From: Palsa-504 sp963739135
GTDB taxonomy: Bacteria; Actinomycetota; Actinomycetes; Streptosporangiales; Streptosporangiaceae
DNA: 64,000 nucleotides
NCBI GenBank assembly: GCA_963739135.1
Contig: CAVTZG010000021.1
Span: forward strand, 434,001-498,000
Reading direction: 5' to 3'
The notes under the pieces are model-generated. The model was not told the DNA's origin. It saw nothing but the letters and a program-made list of their open reading frames with translations, and ran no database searches. The translations under genes and the position numbers were made by a program. Shown here one piece after another: positions 33,595 through 42,556 of this stretch (positions within the stretch are counted from its first letter, which is position 1; each line of letters begins with the position of its first letter).

Positions 33595-35145
33595 CTACTC
33601 CCCCAGTGGGCGGCAGGCGGACCAGATGGCGTCGCGGTTGTGGAGCTTGACGCGCTCGCCACGGCCGAGGGCCTTGGCGAGGTCGGATTCGGCGGTCTCG
33701 ATGCGCAGCCATTCGGCGTAGGAGACGGGCGCGATGCCGCGCCCGGACAGGACGGCCGCCAGCGGCCACTCGGCCGCGGCCGCGGCCGCCTCCGCGTCGG
33801 CGCCGGACTGAGCTTGCGCGCCGGCACCGGACTGAGCTTGCGCGCCGGCACCGGACTGAGTCGGCGCGGCGGCACCGGGCTGAGCCTGGGCGTCGGGGAA
33901 CTTGAGCAGGCCGGGGCGGGGCAGCGCGGTGTCGCCCTCGCCGGGGCCGCCGGCCAGGTCCTCGAGCAGGCACCGGACGGTCTCGGCGGCGTCGGACTTG
34001 TTGGTGCCGATCACGCCGGTCGGGCCGCGCTTGAGCCAGCCGGCCACGTACTCCCCCGGCAGCGGCGCGCCATCGGGGCCCAGGACACGGCCCGCGGCGT
34101 TCGGCACGACCGAGGCCCGCGGGTCGAACGGCACGCCCGGCAGCGGAACGCTCTGGTAGCCCACCGAGCGCAGCACCATCTGCGCGTCCAGCGTCTCGAA
34201 CTGGCCGGTCCCGCCGAACGCCCCACTGGCGTCGATGGCGGTCCGCTCCAGGGTCAGGCCGCTCACCCGGTCGGTGCCGAGGATCTCGGTCGGCCGCAGC
34301 CAGAACCTGATGATCAGCCGCCGGCCGTGCCCGGTCGACGAGACCGGGGCGGCCTCGCCCTGGGCCCACTTGGCGATGGCCACCATGTTCCCGCGGACGC
34401 GGCGGTCGGATTCGGTTATCGCGGCACCCTCGCCGGAGGAGTCGAACGTGTTCAAGTCCGCCTCGTCGGCGTGCACCACGACCTCGACGCCGGGCAGTTC
34501 GCCCAGTTCACGCAGTTCCTTGGTCGTGAACTTGGCGTAGGCGGGCCCGCGGCGGCCGATCATGTGGACCTCGCGGACCTTGCTCGCCTGCAGGGCCTCC
34601 AGGACCGGCTGGGGCACATCGGTGCCGTGCAGCTCGGCCGGGTCCCTGGCCAGGATCCGGGCCACATCGACCGCGACGTTGCCCACGCCGATGACCGCGA
34701 CCGACTCGGCGTCCAGGGTGAACGCGCCGGAATCGATGTCGGGATGACCGCAGTACCAGTTCACGAAGTCGGTGGCCGCGTAGCTGCCCGGCTGGTCCTC
34801 GCCGGGAATGCCGAGCCGCCGGTCGCGCATCGCCCCGGTCGCGTAGATCACCGCGTCGTACACCGACACCAGTTCATCGCGGGTCACGTCCTCGCCCAGG
34901 TGCACGCCGCCCACGAACCGGACATCTGCGCTCTCCAGCACCTTGCGCAGGTACTGCGCGATCGACTTGATCGATTTGTGGTCAGGCGCCACGCCGTAGC
35001 GGACCAGGCCGTACGGGGTGGGCAGCCGGTCGATGACGTCGATCCGGATAGGCACCGGCAACGGCAGCGCAGCAGCCTGCTTGACCAGCGCCTCGGCAGC
35101 GTACAGCCCGGCAGGACCGGAGCCGACCACGGCTACGTTCAGCAT
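33595..35145 (-). CDS. fprA: NADPH-ferredoxin reductase FprA-type
   Basis: A 516-residue flavoprotein of the adrenodoxin-reductase type, passing electrons between NADPH and ferredoxin for P450s and other enzymes. The FAD motif is VAVVGSGPAGLYAAEALVKQ and the NADP motif VAVIGVGNVAVDVARILARD. Other conserved parts are TPYGLVRYGVAPDHKSIKSI and AGWLKRGPTGVIGTNKSDAA. Relatives continue directly to the C-terminal helix; here about 40 residues of Ala/Gln/Ser/Gly repeats, from four 24-bp units, are inserted before WPLAAVLSGRGIAPVSYAEW. The gene ends 11 bases after dxs in transcription order, so dxs and fprA are probably co-transcribed. Confidence 0.92.
   Translation of the reverse strand: MLNVAVVGSGPAGLYAAEALVKQAAALPLPVPIRIDVIDRLPTPYGLVRYGVAPDHKSIKSIAQYLRKVLESADVRFVGGVHLGEDVTRDELVSVYDAVIYATGAMRDRRLGIPGEDQPGSYAATDFVNWYCGHPDIDSGAFTLDAESVAVIGVGNVAVDVARILARDPAELHGTDVPQPVLEALQASKVREVHMIGRRGPAYAKFTTKELRELGELPGVEVVVHADEADLNTFDSSGEGAAITESDRRVRGNMVAIAKWAQGEAAPVSSTGHGRRLIIRFWLRPTEILGTDRVSGLTLERTAIDASGAFGGTGQFETLDAQMVLRSVGYQSVPLPGVPFDPRASVVPNAAGRVLGPDGAPLPGEYVAGWLKRGPTGVIGTNKSDAAETVRCLLEDLAGGPGEGDTALPRPGLLKFPDAQAQPGAAAPTQSGAGAQAQSGAGAQAQSGADAEAAAAAAEWPLAAVLSGRGIAPVSYAEWLRIETAESDLAKALGRGERVKLHNRDAIWSACRPLGE
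33794..33889. repeat. Four 24-bp tandem units inside fprA
   Basis: Units begin at 33794, 33818, 33842 and 33866 and share GCGCCGGCACCGGACTGAGC. The inner two match closely and the outer ones have drifted. On the minus strand they encode an eight-residue unit of the AQSGAGAQ type. Confidence 0.88.
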
Positions 35146-35156
35146 AAAGACTTACG

Positions 35157-37070
35157 CTACTCGACTGGCCGGCCTTCCGGCGCGGCCTCATGGCTGTCGA
35201 ACGCCTCGCCGGATGACCGGAGCGCGACCGTCTCGGTGATCCGCAGGGCCAGCTGCTGGGACGTCAGGCCCGTCTCTTCCAGCACCTGCTCGCGGGTGCC
35301 GTGGGACAGGAACTCCTGCGGCAGCCCGAAGGTCTTGACCGGCACGTCCACGTCGTGATCGCGCAGCAGCCTGGCCACGGCGTCGCCGAAGCCGCCGACC
35401 CGCCCGTTGTCCTCGACGGTGACCACCAGCCGGTGCCGCCGGGCGACGCCGATCAGCGCCTCGTCGATCGGCTTGGTCCAGCGCGGGTCCACCACGGTGA
35501 CCCCGATACCGTGACCGCCGAGCCGGTCCGCGATCTCCAGCCCGGTCACCGCCATCGGGCCGGCCCCGACCAGCAGCACGTCCTCGGCCAGCCCGTCCGC
35601 AGGCTCGCGCAGCACGTCCATGCCGCCGAGCTTGGCGACGGCCTCGACCTCGCCGCCGACCTTGCCCTTGGCGAACCGGACCACGGTGGGCCCGTCGGAT
35701 ACCTCGACCGCCTCGTTGAGCAGCTCGGCGACCCGCTTGGCGTCCCGGGGCGCGGCGATCTTCATGCCCGGGACGAGCTGCATGATCGACCCGTCCCACA
35801 TGCCGTGATGGCTGGCGCCGTCGGGTCCGGTCACGCCCGCCCGGTCCAGCACGAACGTCACCGGGAGCCGGTGCAGCGCCACGTCCATCAGCGTCTGGTC
35901 GAAGGCCCGGTTCAGGAACGTCGAGTAGATGGCCACCACCGGGTGCAGGCCGCCCATGGCCAGGCCCGCCGCGCTGGTCACCGCGTGCTGCTCGGCGATG
36001 CCCACGTCGTAGACCCGGTCCGGGTAGGCCGCGGCGAACTGGGCCAGGCCGGTCGGGTACAGCATGGCGGCGGTGATCGCGACCACGTCGGGACGCCGCG
36101 CGCCAATGGCCAGCAGCTCGTCGCCGAACACCCGGCTCCACGTGCCGGGCAGGGCGCCGGCCGCGGGAACCTGGTGCAGGCAGTCGATCTCGTTCTGCTC
36201 GGCGGCCGGGTAGCCGAAGCCCTTCTTGGTGATCACGTGCAGGAGCACCGGGCCGCCGAAGTCCCTGGCGCGCCGCAGCGCGTTCTCCACCAGGTGCTCA
36301 TCGTGCCCGTCGATCGGCCCGACGTACTTGATACCCAGGTCCTCGAACATCACCTGCGGCTGCAGGACGTCCTTGATGCCCTTCTTGATGCCGTGCAGCG
36401 TGCCGTACAGCGGCGCCCCGACCAGCGGGGTGTGTGACAACGTGGTCTTGATGTAGTCGAGCACGTGCTCGTAGCGCGGGTTGACCCGGATCGCGGCCAG
36501 GTGCTCGGCCAGGCCGCCGATGGTCGGCTGGTAGGACCAGCCGTTGTCGTTGACGATCATGACCAGCCGGGAGTCCTTGGCCGCGGCGATGTTGTTCAGC
36601 GCCTCCCAGGCCATGCCGCCGGTCAGCGCGCCGTCGCCGATGACCGCGACCACGGTCCGGTACGGCTCGCCGCGTAGCTTGTAGGCCTTGGCCAGGCCGT
36701 CGGCATAGGACAGGCTGGTCGAGGCGTGCGAGTTCTCCACCAGGTCATGCTCGGATTCGGCCTGGCTGGGGTAGCCGGTCAGCCCGCCGCGCTGGCGCAG
36801 CGTGCCGAACTGGCCGAACCGGCCGGTCAGCAGCTTGTGCACGTAGGACTGGTGGCCGGTGTCGAAGACGATGCGGTCCTTGGGCGAGTCGAAGACGCGG
36901 TGGATCGCGATGGTGAGCTCGACCACGCCGAGGTTCGGCCCGAGGTGGCCGCTGGTCCTGGTCACCGTCTCGATGAGGACGTCGCGGATCTCCCCGGCCA
37001 GGCGGGTGAGCTGGGCCTGACTGAGTTCCTTGAGGTCCTCAGGGCCGTTAATGCAGTCCAGCAGGGTCAC
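35157..37070 (-). CDS. dxs: 1-deoxy-D-xylulose-5-phosphate synthase
   Basis: A 637-residue thiamine-diphosphate enzyme that joins pyruvate and glyceraldehyde-3-phosphate in the first step of the MEP isoprenoid pathway. TPP- and magnesium-binding sequence is VVAVIGDGALTGGMAWEALN, with the second part in IVNDNGWSYQPTIGG. The N-terminal His region is FDTGHQSYVHKLLTGR, and the transketolase pyrimidine domain has GIAEQHAVTSAAGLAMGGL. The C-terminal domain is VTVVDPRWTKPIDEALIGVA. Length is normal. No second isoprenoid gene is in the window. fprA follows at 11 bases. Confidence 0.96.
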   Translation of the reverse strand: MTLLDCINGPEDLKELSQAQLTRLAGEIRDVLIETVTRTSGHLGPNLGVVELTIAIHRVFDSPKDRIVFDTGHQSYVHKLLTGRFGQFGTLRQRGGLTGYPSQAESEHDLVENSHASTSLSYADGLAKAYKLRGEPYRTVVAVIGDGALTGGMAWEALNNIAAAKDSRLVMIVNDNGWSYQPTIGGLAEHLAAIRVNPRYEHVLDYIKTTLSHTPLVGAPLYGTLHGIKKGIKDVLQPQVMFEDLGIKYVGPIDGHDEHLVENALRRARDFGGPVLLHVITKKGFGYPAAEQNEIDCLHQVPAAGALPGTWSRVFGDELLAIGARRPDVVAITAAMLYPTGLAQFAAAYPDRVYDVGIAEQHAVTSAAGLAMGGLHPVVAIYSTFLNRAFDQTLMDVALHRLPVTFVLDRAGVTGPDGASHHGMWDGSIMQLVPGMKIAAPRDAKRVAELLNEAVEVSDGPTVVRFAKGKVGGEVEAVAKLGGMDVLREPADGLAEDVLLVGAGPMAVTGLEIADRLGGHGIGVTVVDPRWTKPIDEALIGVARRHRLVVTVEDNGRVGGFGDAVARLLRDHDVDVPVKTFGLPQEFLSHGTREQVLEETGLTSQQLALRITETVALRSSGEAFDSHEAAPEGRPVE

Positions 37071-37189
37071 GGGTGCTCCTCGTGTGCTGTGCGGGCCTGG
37101 CGGGGAACGGACGAGCCGAGTCTACGGCCACGATCCGCAGATAGCTCGTCGCGCGTGCCCGGTAACCGACACGCGCGTCGGACTCGGTG

Positions 37190-38677
37190 TTAGCCCGGGG
37201 GGACGACCCCCCGGAGCCCCCCGCTTGTCTTCTTCTCCTTCTTCCTGGGGGGACCCATCCCCCCAGGCCCCCCTTGGGAGGGACTTATCCCCCCAGGCCC
37301 CCCTTGGGAGGAACCCATCCCCCCAGGCCCCCCTTGGGAGGGGCTGCCCGCCCCCCCGTACCCCCCCAGGGGAAGGACTAGCGGCCGCGCGGCGAGGACC
37401 CCGACGGCAAGCTCGCAGCCGGACAGGATGAGCAGCAGGATCATCGGGATGTCCCAGCTGCCGGTGGCCGTGTGCAGCAGGCCGAGCTCGAGCGGCCCGG
37501 CACAGGCGACCAGGTAGCCGACCGACTGGGCGAAGGCCGACAGCGAGGCCGCCACAGCAGCATCCGGGGCCCGCGCCATCATGAAGAAAATGGCCAGGCC
37601 GAGGCAGGACCCCTGGCTGACCCCGAGCACCAGGACCGCCAGCGGGGCCAGGCCTAGCGGCACCCACAAACATCCGGCCAGGCCGGCCGCGGTGCCGATC
37701 AGGCTCGGGATGACCAGCGCCCGCTGGCCCGGCGCACGGTGGGCCAGCACGGGCACGATCAGCGAGGTGGCCAGGTTCCCCACGGCCATCAGGGCCAGCA
37801 GGTTGCCGGCCTCGACCGGCGACGAACCGCGATCCTGGAAGATGGTCGGCAGCCAGGACAGCGCCGCGTAGTACAGCAGGCTCTGCAGACCCATGAACGC
37901 CGTGACCTGCCAGGTGAGCGCGTACCGGTACAGCTTGCGCGACGTCGGGGTGAGGTTCGCCAGCGCCGGCCGGGCACCAGCCGGCCCGGAACCGGCGGCC
38001 CGCCGCGTGCGGCCGAAGGTCTGGTATCTGAGCTGCGGCAGCCATAGCAGCACGGCCACCGCGGCCGGCCCGGCCCACACCCCGAGCGAGAGCGGAATCG
38101 AGCCACCCGAGGCCTGGTAGAGCGGCACGGCGAGCAGCGAGGAGAGGATCGCGCCCACGGACAGCGCGGTCAGGTAGATGCCGATCAGGAGGCCGGCCCG
38201 TTCCGGCCAGCGCCGCTTGACCAGGCTGGACAGCAGCACGTTGAGAATGGCGATCGCGCTGGCGGCCAGCGCGGTGCCCGGGAACAGCAGGGTCGACGGC
38301 GCGATCCCGCGCAGCAGCAGGCCCGCGGTCAGCACGACCAGGGCGACGAGCAGGACCCGCTCCTCTCCCCAGCGCCGGTTCAGCCGCGGGGCGAAGGCCG
38401 AGACCACGCCGAAGCAGATCACCGGGGTGGTGGCCAGCAGAGACAACGCGGCCGAGGACAGATGCAGCCGGGTGCCCAGGTCAGGGAACAGGGGCGGGAG
38501 GCTGGTGATCGCGGCACGAAGGTTCAGCCCGGCGGCTGCCACGGCCACGATGAGCAGCGTGGTCTGGTAGGACAGGCGTCGGCCGGCGGCCGGGTTCTCT
38601 GACATCAGCAAGCTAAAGCTATAGGCAGGAGAAAATAATCCTTGCCCGAACGAATCGTGGTGCGCGCCACACGGCAC
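37190..38677 (-). CDS. CynX/NimT-type MFS transporter with G-rich element tail
   Basis: A 495-residue major-facilitator protein of the cyanate/2-nitroimidazole exporter type, with about 12 membrane segments up to about residue 435. Recognisable stretches are AAAGLNLRAAITSLPPLFPD, LGTRLHLSSAALSLLATTPV and FGVVSAFAPRLNRRWGEERV. The last 58 residues are not transporter sequence. They begin GGYGGAGSPSQGGPGGMG, repeat as SQGGPGGISPSQGGPGGMG, and end with PPRKKEKKTSGGLRGVVPPG, all encoded by the G/C-run element at 37196-37378. The substrate is unknown. The real C-terminus before the element was probably near PLVLPL. Confidence 0.85.
   Translation of the reverse strand: MPCGAHHDSFGQGLFSPAYSFSLLMSENPAAGRRLSYQTTLLIVAVAAAGLNLRAAITSLPPLFPDLGTRLHLSSAALSLLATTPVICFGVVSAFAPRLNRRWGEERVLLVALVVLTAGLLLRGIAPSTLLFPGTALAASAIAILNVLLSSLVKRRWPERAGLLIGIYLTALSVGAILSSLLAVPLYQASGGSIPLSLGVWAGPAAVAVLLWLPQLRYQTFGRTRRAAGSGPAGARPALANLTPTSRKLYRYALTWQVTAFMGLQSLLYYAALSWLPTIFQDRGSSPVEAGNLLALMAVGNLATSLIVPVLAHRAPGQRALVIPSLIGTAAGLAGCLWVPLGLAPLAVLVLGVSQGSCLGLAIFFMMARAPDAAVAASLSAFAQSVGYLVACAGPLELGLLHTATGSWDIPMILLLILSGCELAVGVLAARPLVLPLGGYGGAGSPSQGGPGGMGSSQGGPGGISPSQGGPGGMGPPRKKEKKTSGGLRGVVPPG
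37196..37378. repeat. G/C-run element, copy A (three 30-bp modules)
   Basis: Viewed on the plus strand it has an end hairpin (GGGGGACGACCCCCC), a pyrimidine-rich arm, and three 30-bp modules starting at 37253, 37283 and 37313. Each module contains ATCCCCCCAGGCCCCCCTTG. It ends with CCCGCCCCCCCGTACCCCCC. On the minus strand, the sense of the gene, the C-runs become runs of six or seven G, enough for G-quadruplexes, and the hairpin lies just before the stop codon. Copy B at 57559-57665 shares every part but has one module. Confidence 0.88.
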
Positions 38678-38712
38678 CTCACGGCCGTCATGGCCTGCCG
38701 TCTGCCCGTGGC

Positions 38713-39681
38713 TTACGGGATGAGCAGCAGCTTGCCCGTAGTGCGGCGGCCGGCCAGGTCCTCATGGGCCCGGGCCGCGTCGGCCAGCGGGTAGCTGGCG
38801 CCGATCCGCACGTCGAGCTCGCCACGGGCGATCCAGCCGAGCACCTCGCCGGCCCGCCACCGCATTTCCTCCGGGTCGGCGATGTAGTGCGCCAGGGTGG
38901 GCCGGGTGGCGAACAGCGAGCCGCCGCTGTTCAGCCGCTGGATGTCGAAGGGCGGCACCTGCCCGCTGGCGGCGCCGTAGACCACGATCATGCCGCGCGG
39001 GCGCAGCGCCGCCAGGCTGTCGTCGAACGTGGCCTGGCCGACGCCGTCGTACACCACGTGCGCGCCGACGCCCCCGGTGACCTGGCCGACGACATCCCGG
39101 AACCGGTCATAGCCGACAACGTGGTCGGCACCGGCCGCGCGGGCGAGGTCGTGCTTCTCGCCGCCCGAGGTGGTGGCGATCACCACGCCGCCGCGGCGCT
39201 TGATCATCTGGGTCAGCAGCAGCCCGACCCCGCCGGCCGCCGCGTGCACCACCGTGACGTCGCCCTCGCGCACCGGATAGGTGCTGGTGACCAGGTAATG
39301 CGCGGTCATGCCCTGCAGCATCGCCGCCGCGGCGACCTGCGCGCCGATCCCGGGCGGCACGGGGACTACGCGGTCGGCGGGCAGCGCGGCCTGCTCGGCA
39401 TAGCAGCTGCCCGGGCCGGCCCAGACCACCTGGTCACCGACAGCCAGCCCGGTGACGCCGTCCCCCGCGGCAATGATCGTCCCGGCGCCTTCCGCGCCGG
39501 GCACGTAGGGCAGCGGAGTGTTGTATCCGCCAACGCCTTCACGCTGGTAGATGTCCATGAAGTTGACCCCGGCCGCGGCGATACGCACCACCACCTGGCC
39601 CGGCCCCGGATCTGGCGCCGCACGCTCCGCCACGTTGAGCACCTCGGGCCCGCCGCGGCGCCCGACCTCGATGACGCGCAT
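38713..39681 (-). CDS. NADPH:quinone oxidoreductase
   Basis: A 322-residue MDR protein of the zeta-crystallin/QorA type, reducing quinones with NADPH in the cytoplasm. The N-terminal barrel has AAAGVNFMDIYQREGVGGYN and YVPGAEGAGTIIAAGDGVTG. The Rossmann motif is VTVVHAAAGGVGLLLTQMIK, and the middle shows VGYDRFRDVVGQVTGGVGAH. The C-terminus ends AHEDLAGRRTTGKLLLIP, as in QorA. No zinc ligands are seen. A second QorA-like protein is encoded at 774-1694, but the two are not close copies. It has no clear operon partner. Confidence 0.92.
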   Translation of the reverse strand: MRVIEVGRRGGPEVLNVAERAAPDPGPGQVVVRIAAAGVNFMDIYQREGVGGYNTPLPYVPGAEGAGTIIAAGDGVTGLAVGDQVVWAGPGSCYAEQAALPADRVVPVPPGIGAQVAAAAMLQGMTAHYLVTSTYPVREGDVTVVHAAAGGVGLLLTQMIKRRGGVVIATTSGGEKHDLARAAGADHVVGYDRFRDVVGQVTGGVGAHVVYDGVGQATFDDSLAALRPRGMIVVYGAASGQVPPFDIQRLNSGGSLFATRPTLAHYIADPEEMRWRAGEVLGWIARGELDVRIGASYPLADAARAHEDLAGRRTTGKLLLIP

Positions 39682-39711
39682 GCTCGCTTTCCCCTTTCTG
39701 CCGGTTCCCGA

Positions 39712-40929
39712 TCAGCTTGTCACGGATCCCGGCCCTGAGCCTGGAGGACCGGCGGCGGTCACCCGGGTCAGGGCCAGCCAGCCGAGCAGCCCGAGCGGGT
39801 AGATGAAGTAGCCGAAGCGGATGTCGGGCCCGAGCAGGAATATCAGGGCCAGCCCGATCGCCAGCCGCCAGACCGCCGCGGGAATGTCCTTCGGCGGCCG
39901 GATCACCAGCGAGACCGCCACGCCGAGCCCGGCCGCGAGCAGCAGCCCGACCGACAGGATGTGCCCGGCCGTGCCGAGCTCAGTGAGCAGGTGCCCGGGC
40001 AGCAGGCTCGCGGCGGGCGTCTTGTCATGGGTCAGGCCGAGAGGGAACAGCACGCTGTTCTGCACCAGCGCCACGGCGGCGCTCGGCCGGTACAGCACAG
40101 CCGGCGCCAGGGCCGCGATGAGGACGGCGGCGGTGACGACCAGGCCGGCCAGGAACCGCCAGGCGGCCCGCGCGCCGTCACGCGAGGCGAACATGGCGGC
40201 CATGACCGGGATCGCGAGCCAGGCGGTGGATTTCAGGTCGCAGGCGACGCCCAGGGCCGCGCCCGAGCTGACGGCGCGCACGGTGCTGGCCCCGGTCGCG
40301 GCCGCCCTCGGAACGGCCAGGGCCAGCGAGAGCAGCATGAAGGCCAGAACCGGCGGATCGGTGGTGATCACGGCCAGGTTGAGGCCGATCACCGGCGAGG
40401 CCACGGCGATGGCCGTGGCCAGCAGCGCATCGCGGTGGGACACGAGCCAGACCCGGGGCCTGTCCCGCCGGCCGCCGTCCTGAACCGCCGGCGCGGGCAT
40501 GGCGATCCAGAAGGCCGCCGCGAGCGGCACCACCGTGCCGATGGCCAGCCAGACCCCGGAGTTGCCGGCCAGGCCGCCGACCCCGGCCGCGCTCAGCAGG
40601 CCGGCCAAGGTCATGACCGGCAGGTAAGGGTTGTAAGACTGCCAGGAGGTGATCTGCGCGGAAGTCAGGTACGGCGTGCCGTGGTGCAGCAGCAGGCTGG
40701 CTGACCGGTCGATGACCATCATCCCGGTCTCTAGCGGGTAGGCGACCGAGAGCCAGAGCAGCGGGGCGACCACGGCCAGCGCCACCGAGACCAGGACGGC
40801 GGCGGTCCTGACCGGCCAGCGCCACAGGATGACCAGCGCGACGGCGTAGCCGCACGAGGCCCAGATGGCCCATACCTGATCCTCGCCTGCGGAAAAGGCG
40901 GCGAACAGGACCGCGTAGGCTCCGAACAC
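39712..40929 (-). CDS. Multi-pass membrane protein, GT87-like
   Basis: At least 405 residues with about ten hydrophobic segments. The first loop after two helices reads TPYLTSAQITSWQSYNPYLP, typical of the luminal loop of polyprenol-phosphate sugar glycosyltransferases of the GT-C fold (GT87/DUF2029). DLKSTAWLAIPVMAAMFASR and LLGPDIRFGYFIYPLGLLGW are further family-like pieces. It begins at GTG 40929 by usual rules, but that start falls within the first hydrophobic segment (VFGAYAVLFAAFS). The open frame continues upstream to a CTG at 41076 with a good ribosome-binding site. The sugar and acceptor are unknown. Confidence 0.6.
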   Translation of the reverse strand: MFGAYAVLFAAFSAGEDQVWAIWASCGYAVALVILWRWPVRTAAVLVSVALAVVAPLLWLSVAYPLETGMMVIDRSASLLLHHGTPYLTSAQITSWQSYNPYLPVMTLAGLLSAAGVGGLAGNSGVWLAIGTVVPLAAAFWIAMPAPAVQDGGRRDRPRVWLVSHRDALLATAIAVASPVIGLNLAVITTDPPVLAFMLLSLALAVPRAAATGASTVRAVSSGAALGVACDLKSTAWLAIPVMAAMFASRDGARAAWRFLAGLVVTAAVLIAALAPAVLYRPSAAVALVQNSVLFPLGLTHDKTPAASLLPGHLLTELGTAGHILSVGLLLAAGLGVAVSLVIRPPKDIPAAVWRLAIGLALIFLLGPDIRFGYFIYPLGLLGWLALTRVTAAGPPGSGPGSVTS

Positions 40930-41212
40930 GGCGTAGGCGCCTATGAGGTGGCGGCGCTCAAGCCAGGGCCGGACCGGCTCGGCCGGCTGTCCGGCCGCCG
41001 TAGCGGCGCCCAGGGCGCGCGAGAGCGCGGAACCGCCCGCCGCCGGGCGGCCTGCGTCGTTGGTATACCGCGTCAGCTGGTCCCCCGTCGACCAGAAGGA
41101 GAGCTGCCTTTTCTGTAGGCAGTGTAGGCGGCGACGGCGCTACGAGGGGACATGCGGCGCCGTGCCGGCCGGATTCCGGGCGGAAACGCCGATCGCAGGA
41201 GATCGTGTCCTA
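40930..41212. other. Upstream region with a possible CTG-start extension
   Basis: The minus-strand frame of the membrane protein stays open here. From CTG at 41074-41076 it reads LTRYTNDAGRPAAGGSALSR and later VRPWLERRHLIGAYAV, a polar N-terminus leading into the first membrane helix. GGGGGACCAG lies right before that CTG. No ATG, GTG or TTG gives a better start. The remainder, 41077-41212, shows no gene and must carry the promoter. Confidence 0.4.
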
Positions 41213-41758
41213 TCAGGTCGAAGGTGTCTCGCTGTCGGGCTGAGCTGCGGGTTCGGGTCGGTTTCCGGTTTCGGCCGGCGCCTCGGGCCTAGCCGTCAGC
41301 ATCCTGGCCACCAGGCCGGCGGCCAGCAGACCGCTGCCCACCACGCCCGCCGCGGCCACCGGCCGGGGCAGCGCGGGACCGAGGCGGAACTTGCCCGGTC
41401 CCACCGCGGCCAGCGTGGCGGCCGCCGCCAGGTTGGTCAGCGGGAGTTCGAACCCGCCCTTGGAGCTCAGCGGCCCCTTCGCGCGGTGGGTGGTTGCCGC
41501 GACGGTCATCGCCCCCATGATGGCCAGCGGGCCGGCCGGGTCGGCGATTCCCGCTGCGGTGAGCACGCCGCCGGCCAGCTCCGTGATCCCGGCCGCGGTG
41601 GCCATGTGCTTGCCCGGCCGCAGGCCGATGCGGTGGAAGCCGGCCGCGGTCTTCTCGAGCCCGGAGCCGCCGAACGAGCCGAACAGCTTCTGGGCGCCGT
41701 GCACGGCCAGGTACCCGCCGAGCACGAGCCGCGTGCCGAGCAGGGCCACGTTGCGCAT
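41213..41758 (-). CDS. DoxX family membrane protein
   Basis: A 181-residue DoxX-type protein with four membrane helices. It starts MRNVALLGTRLVLGGYLAVH, continues GAQKLFGSFGGSGLEKTAAG, and has ATAAGITELAGGVLTAAGIA. The last 30 residues are a hydrophilic Pro/Glu tail. DoxX proteins are often respiratory or redox accessories; this one is not assigned. ATGGAGGACATC just before the ATG at 41758 gives a strong ribosome-binding site, so the ATG nine codons earlier is not used. It lies 48 bases downstream of the TetR gene, probably in one transcript. Confidence 0.87.
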   Translation of the reverse strand: MRNVALLGTRLVLGGYLAVHGAQKLFGSFGGSGLEKTAAGFHRIGLRPGKHMATAAGITELAGGVLTAAGIADPAGPLAIMGAMTVAATTHRAKGPLSSKGGFELPLTNLAAAATLAAVGPGKFRLGPALPRPVAAAGVVGSGLLAAGLVARMLTARPEAPAETGNRPEPAAQPDSETPST

Positions 41759-41806
41759 GATGTCCTCCATATCGTTGCTGGTCATGTCCGTCCCGCCGGC
41801 CCGACG

Positions 41807-42463
41807 TCAGGTGCGTACACCGCAGCCGCGGGCACTCGCCAGCCGGAGCATGGCCCGGGTCATCTGGGCGGTGGTCGGCGGCTCAGGCAGCCGCGAATCC
41901 TGGTTCCTGAAGGCATCGAGTGACAGGGCCACGAACCGCCGCCAGGTGTCGGGCGCGTCCTGACGGGTGACGTCCATGACCGCGGCGGTGGCGATGAGCA
42001 GGAGCACGAGGTCCTCGCCGACGAAGTCCCGGCGTAGCGTGCCTTCGGCTTTGGCGCGGTCGATCACCCGGATGATCAGGTCGTTGGCGCTGCGCCTGAG
42101 CTGCTCGATGTGCTCGTCGGCCGACAGCGTCATGGACAGCAGGTCAGACAGGCCCCGGTCGCCTGCTTGCAGCTCGCAGATCTGCTCCACGAGCCCGGCG
42201 AAGCCGGACCACGCATCGGCGGCGGCCAGCGCCCGCTGGGCGGCTTCGGCGTAGGCGCCGACCTGTTCCACGAGCGCGGCGGCGACCAGCTTCTCGCGGC
42301 TGGGAAAGCGCCGGTACAGCGTGGCGATGCCGACGCCGGCCCGGGCGGCGATCGCCTCGAGCGGCGCCTCCAGGCCCTGCTCGGCGAATACCTCCCTGGC
42401 CACCTCGATGATCGCCGCCCGGTTACGCGCAGCATCCGCCCGCAGCCGTTGGCACTCGCTCAT
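41807..42463 (-). CDS. TetR family transcriptional regulator
   Basis: A 218-residue repressor-like protein. The N-terminal helix-turn-helix is RNRAAIIEVAREVFAEQGLE then APLEAIAARAGVGIATLYRR and FPSREKLVAAALVEQ. The all-helical C-terminal domain with LSDLLSMTLSADEHIEQLRR and DVTRQDAPDTWRRFVALSLD binds an unknown ligand. It precedes a DoxX gene on the same strand and is divergent from the mycothiol-type enzyme at 42557, with 93 bases between, so it may control either. Confidence 0.92.
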   Translation of the reverse strand: MSECQRLRADAARNRAAIIEVAREVFAEQGLEAPLEAIAARAGVGIATLYRRFPSREKLVAAALVEQVGAYAEAAQRALAAADAWSGFAGLVEQICELQAGDRGLSDLLSMTLSADEHIEQLRRSANDLIIRVIDRAKAEGTLRRDFVGEDLVLLLIATAAVMDVTRQDAPDTWRRFVALSLDAFRNQDSRLPEPPTTAQMTRAMLRLASARGCGVRT

Positions 42464-42556
42464 CCGCTCATCGTAGACGATATGGAGGATACCCTCCGGA
42501 ACCTGCTACGATCTTGCGCGCACTCTCAAGCGCGATCCCCCAAACCGAGGAGCACG

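Noticed and set aside
37196..37378. Simple sequencing artefact in C-runs
   Set aside because: A second copy with the same order of parts lies 20 kb away and both keep open frames to the stop codon.
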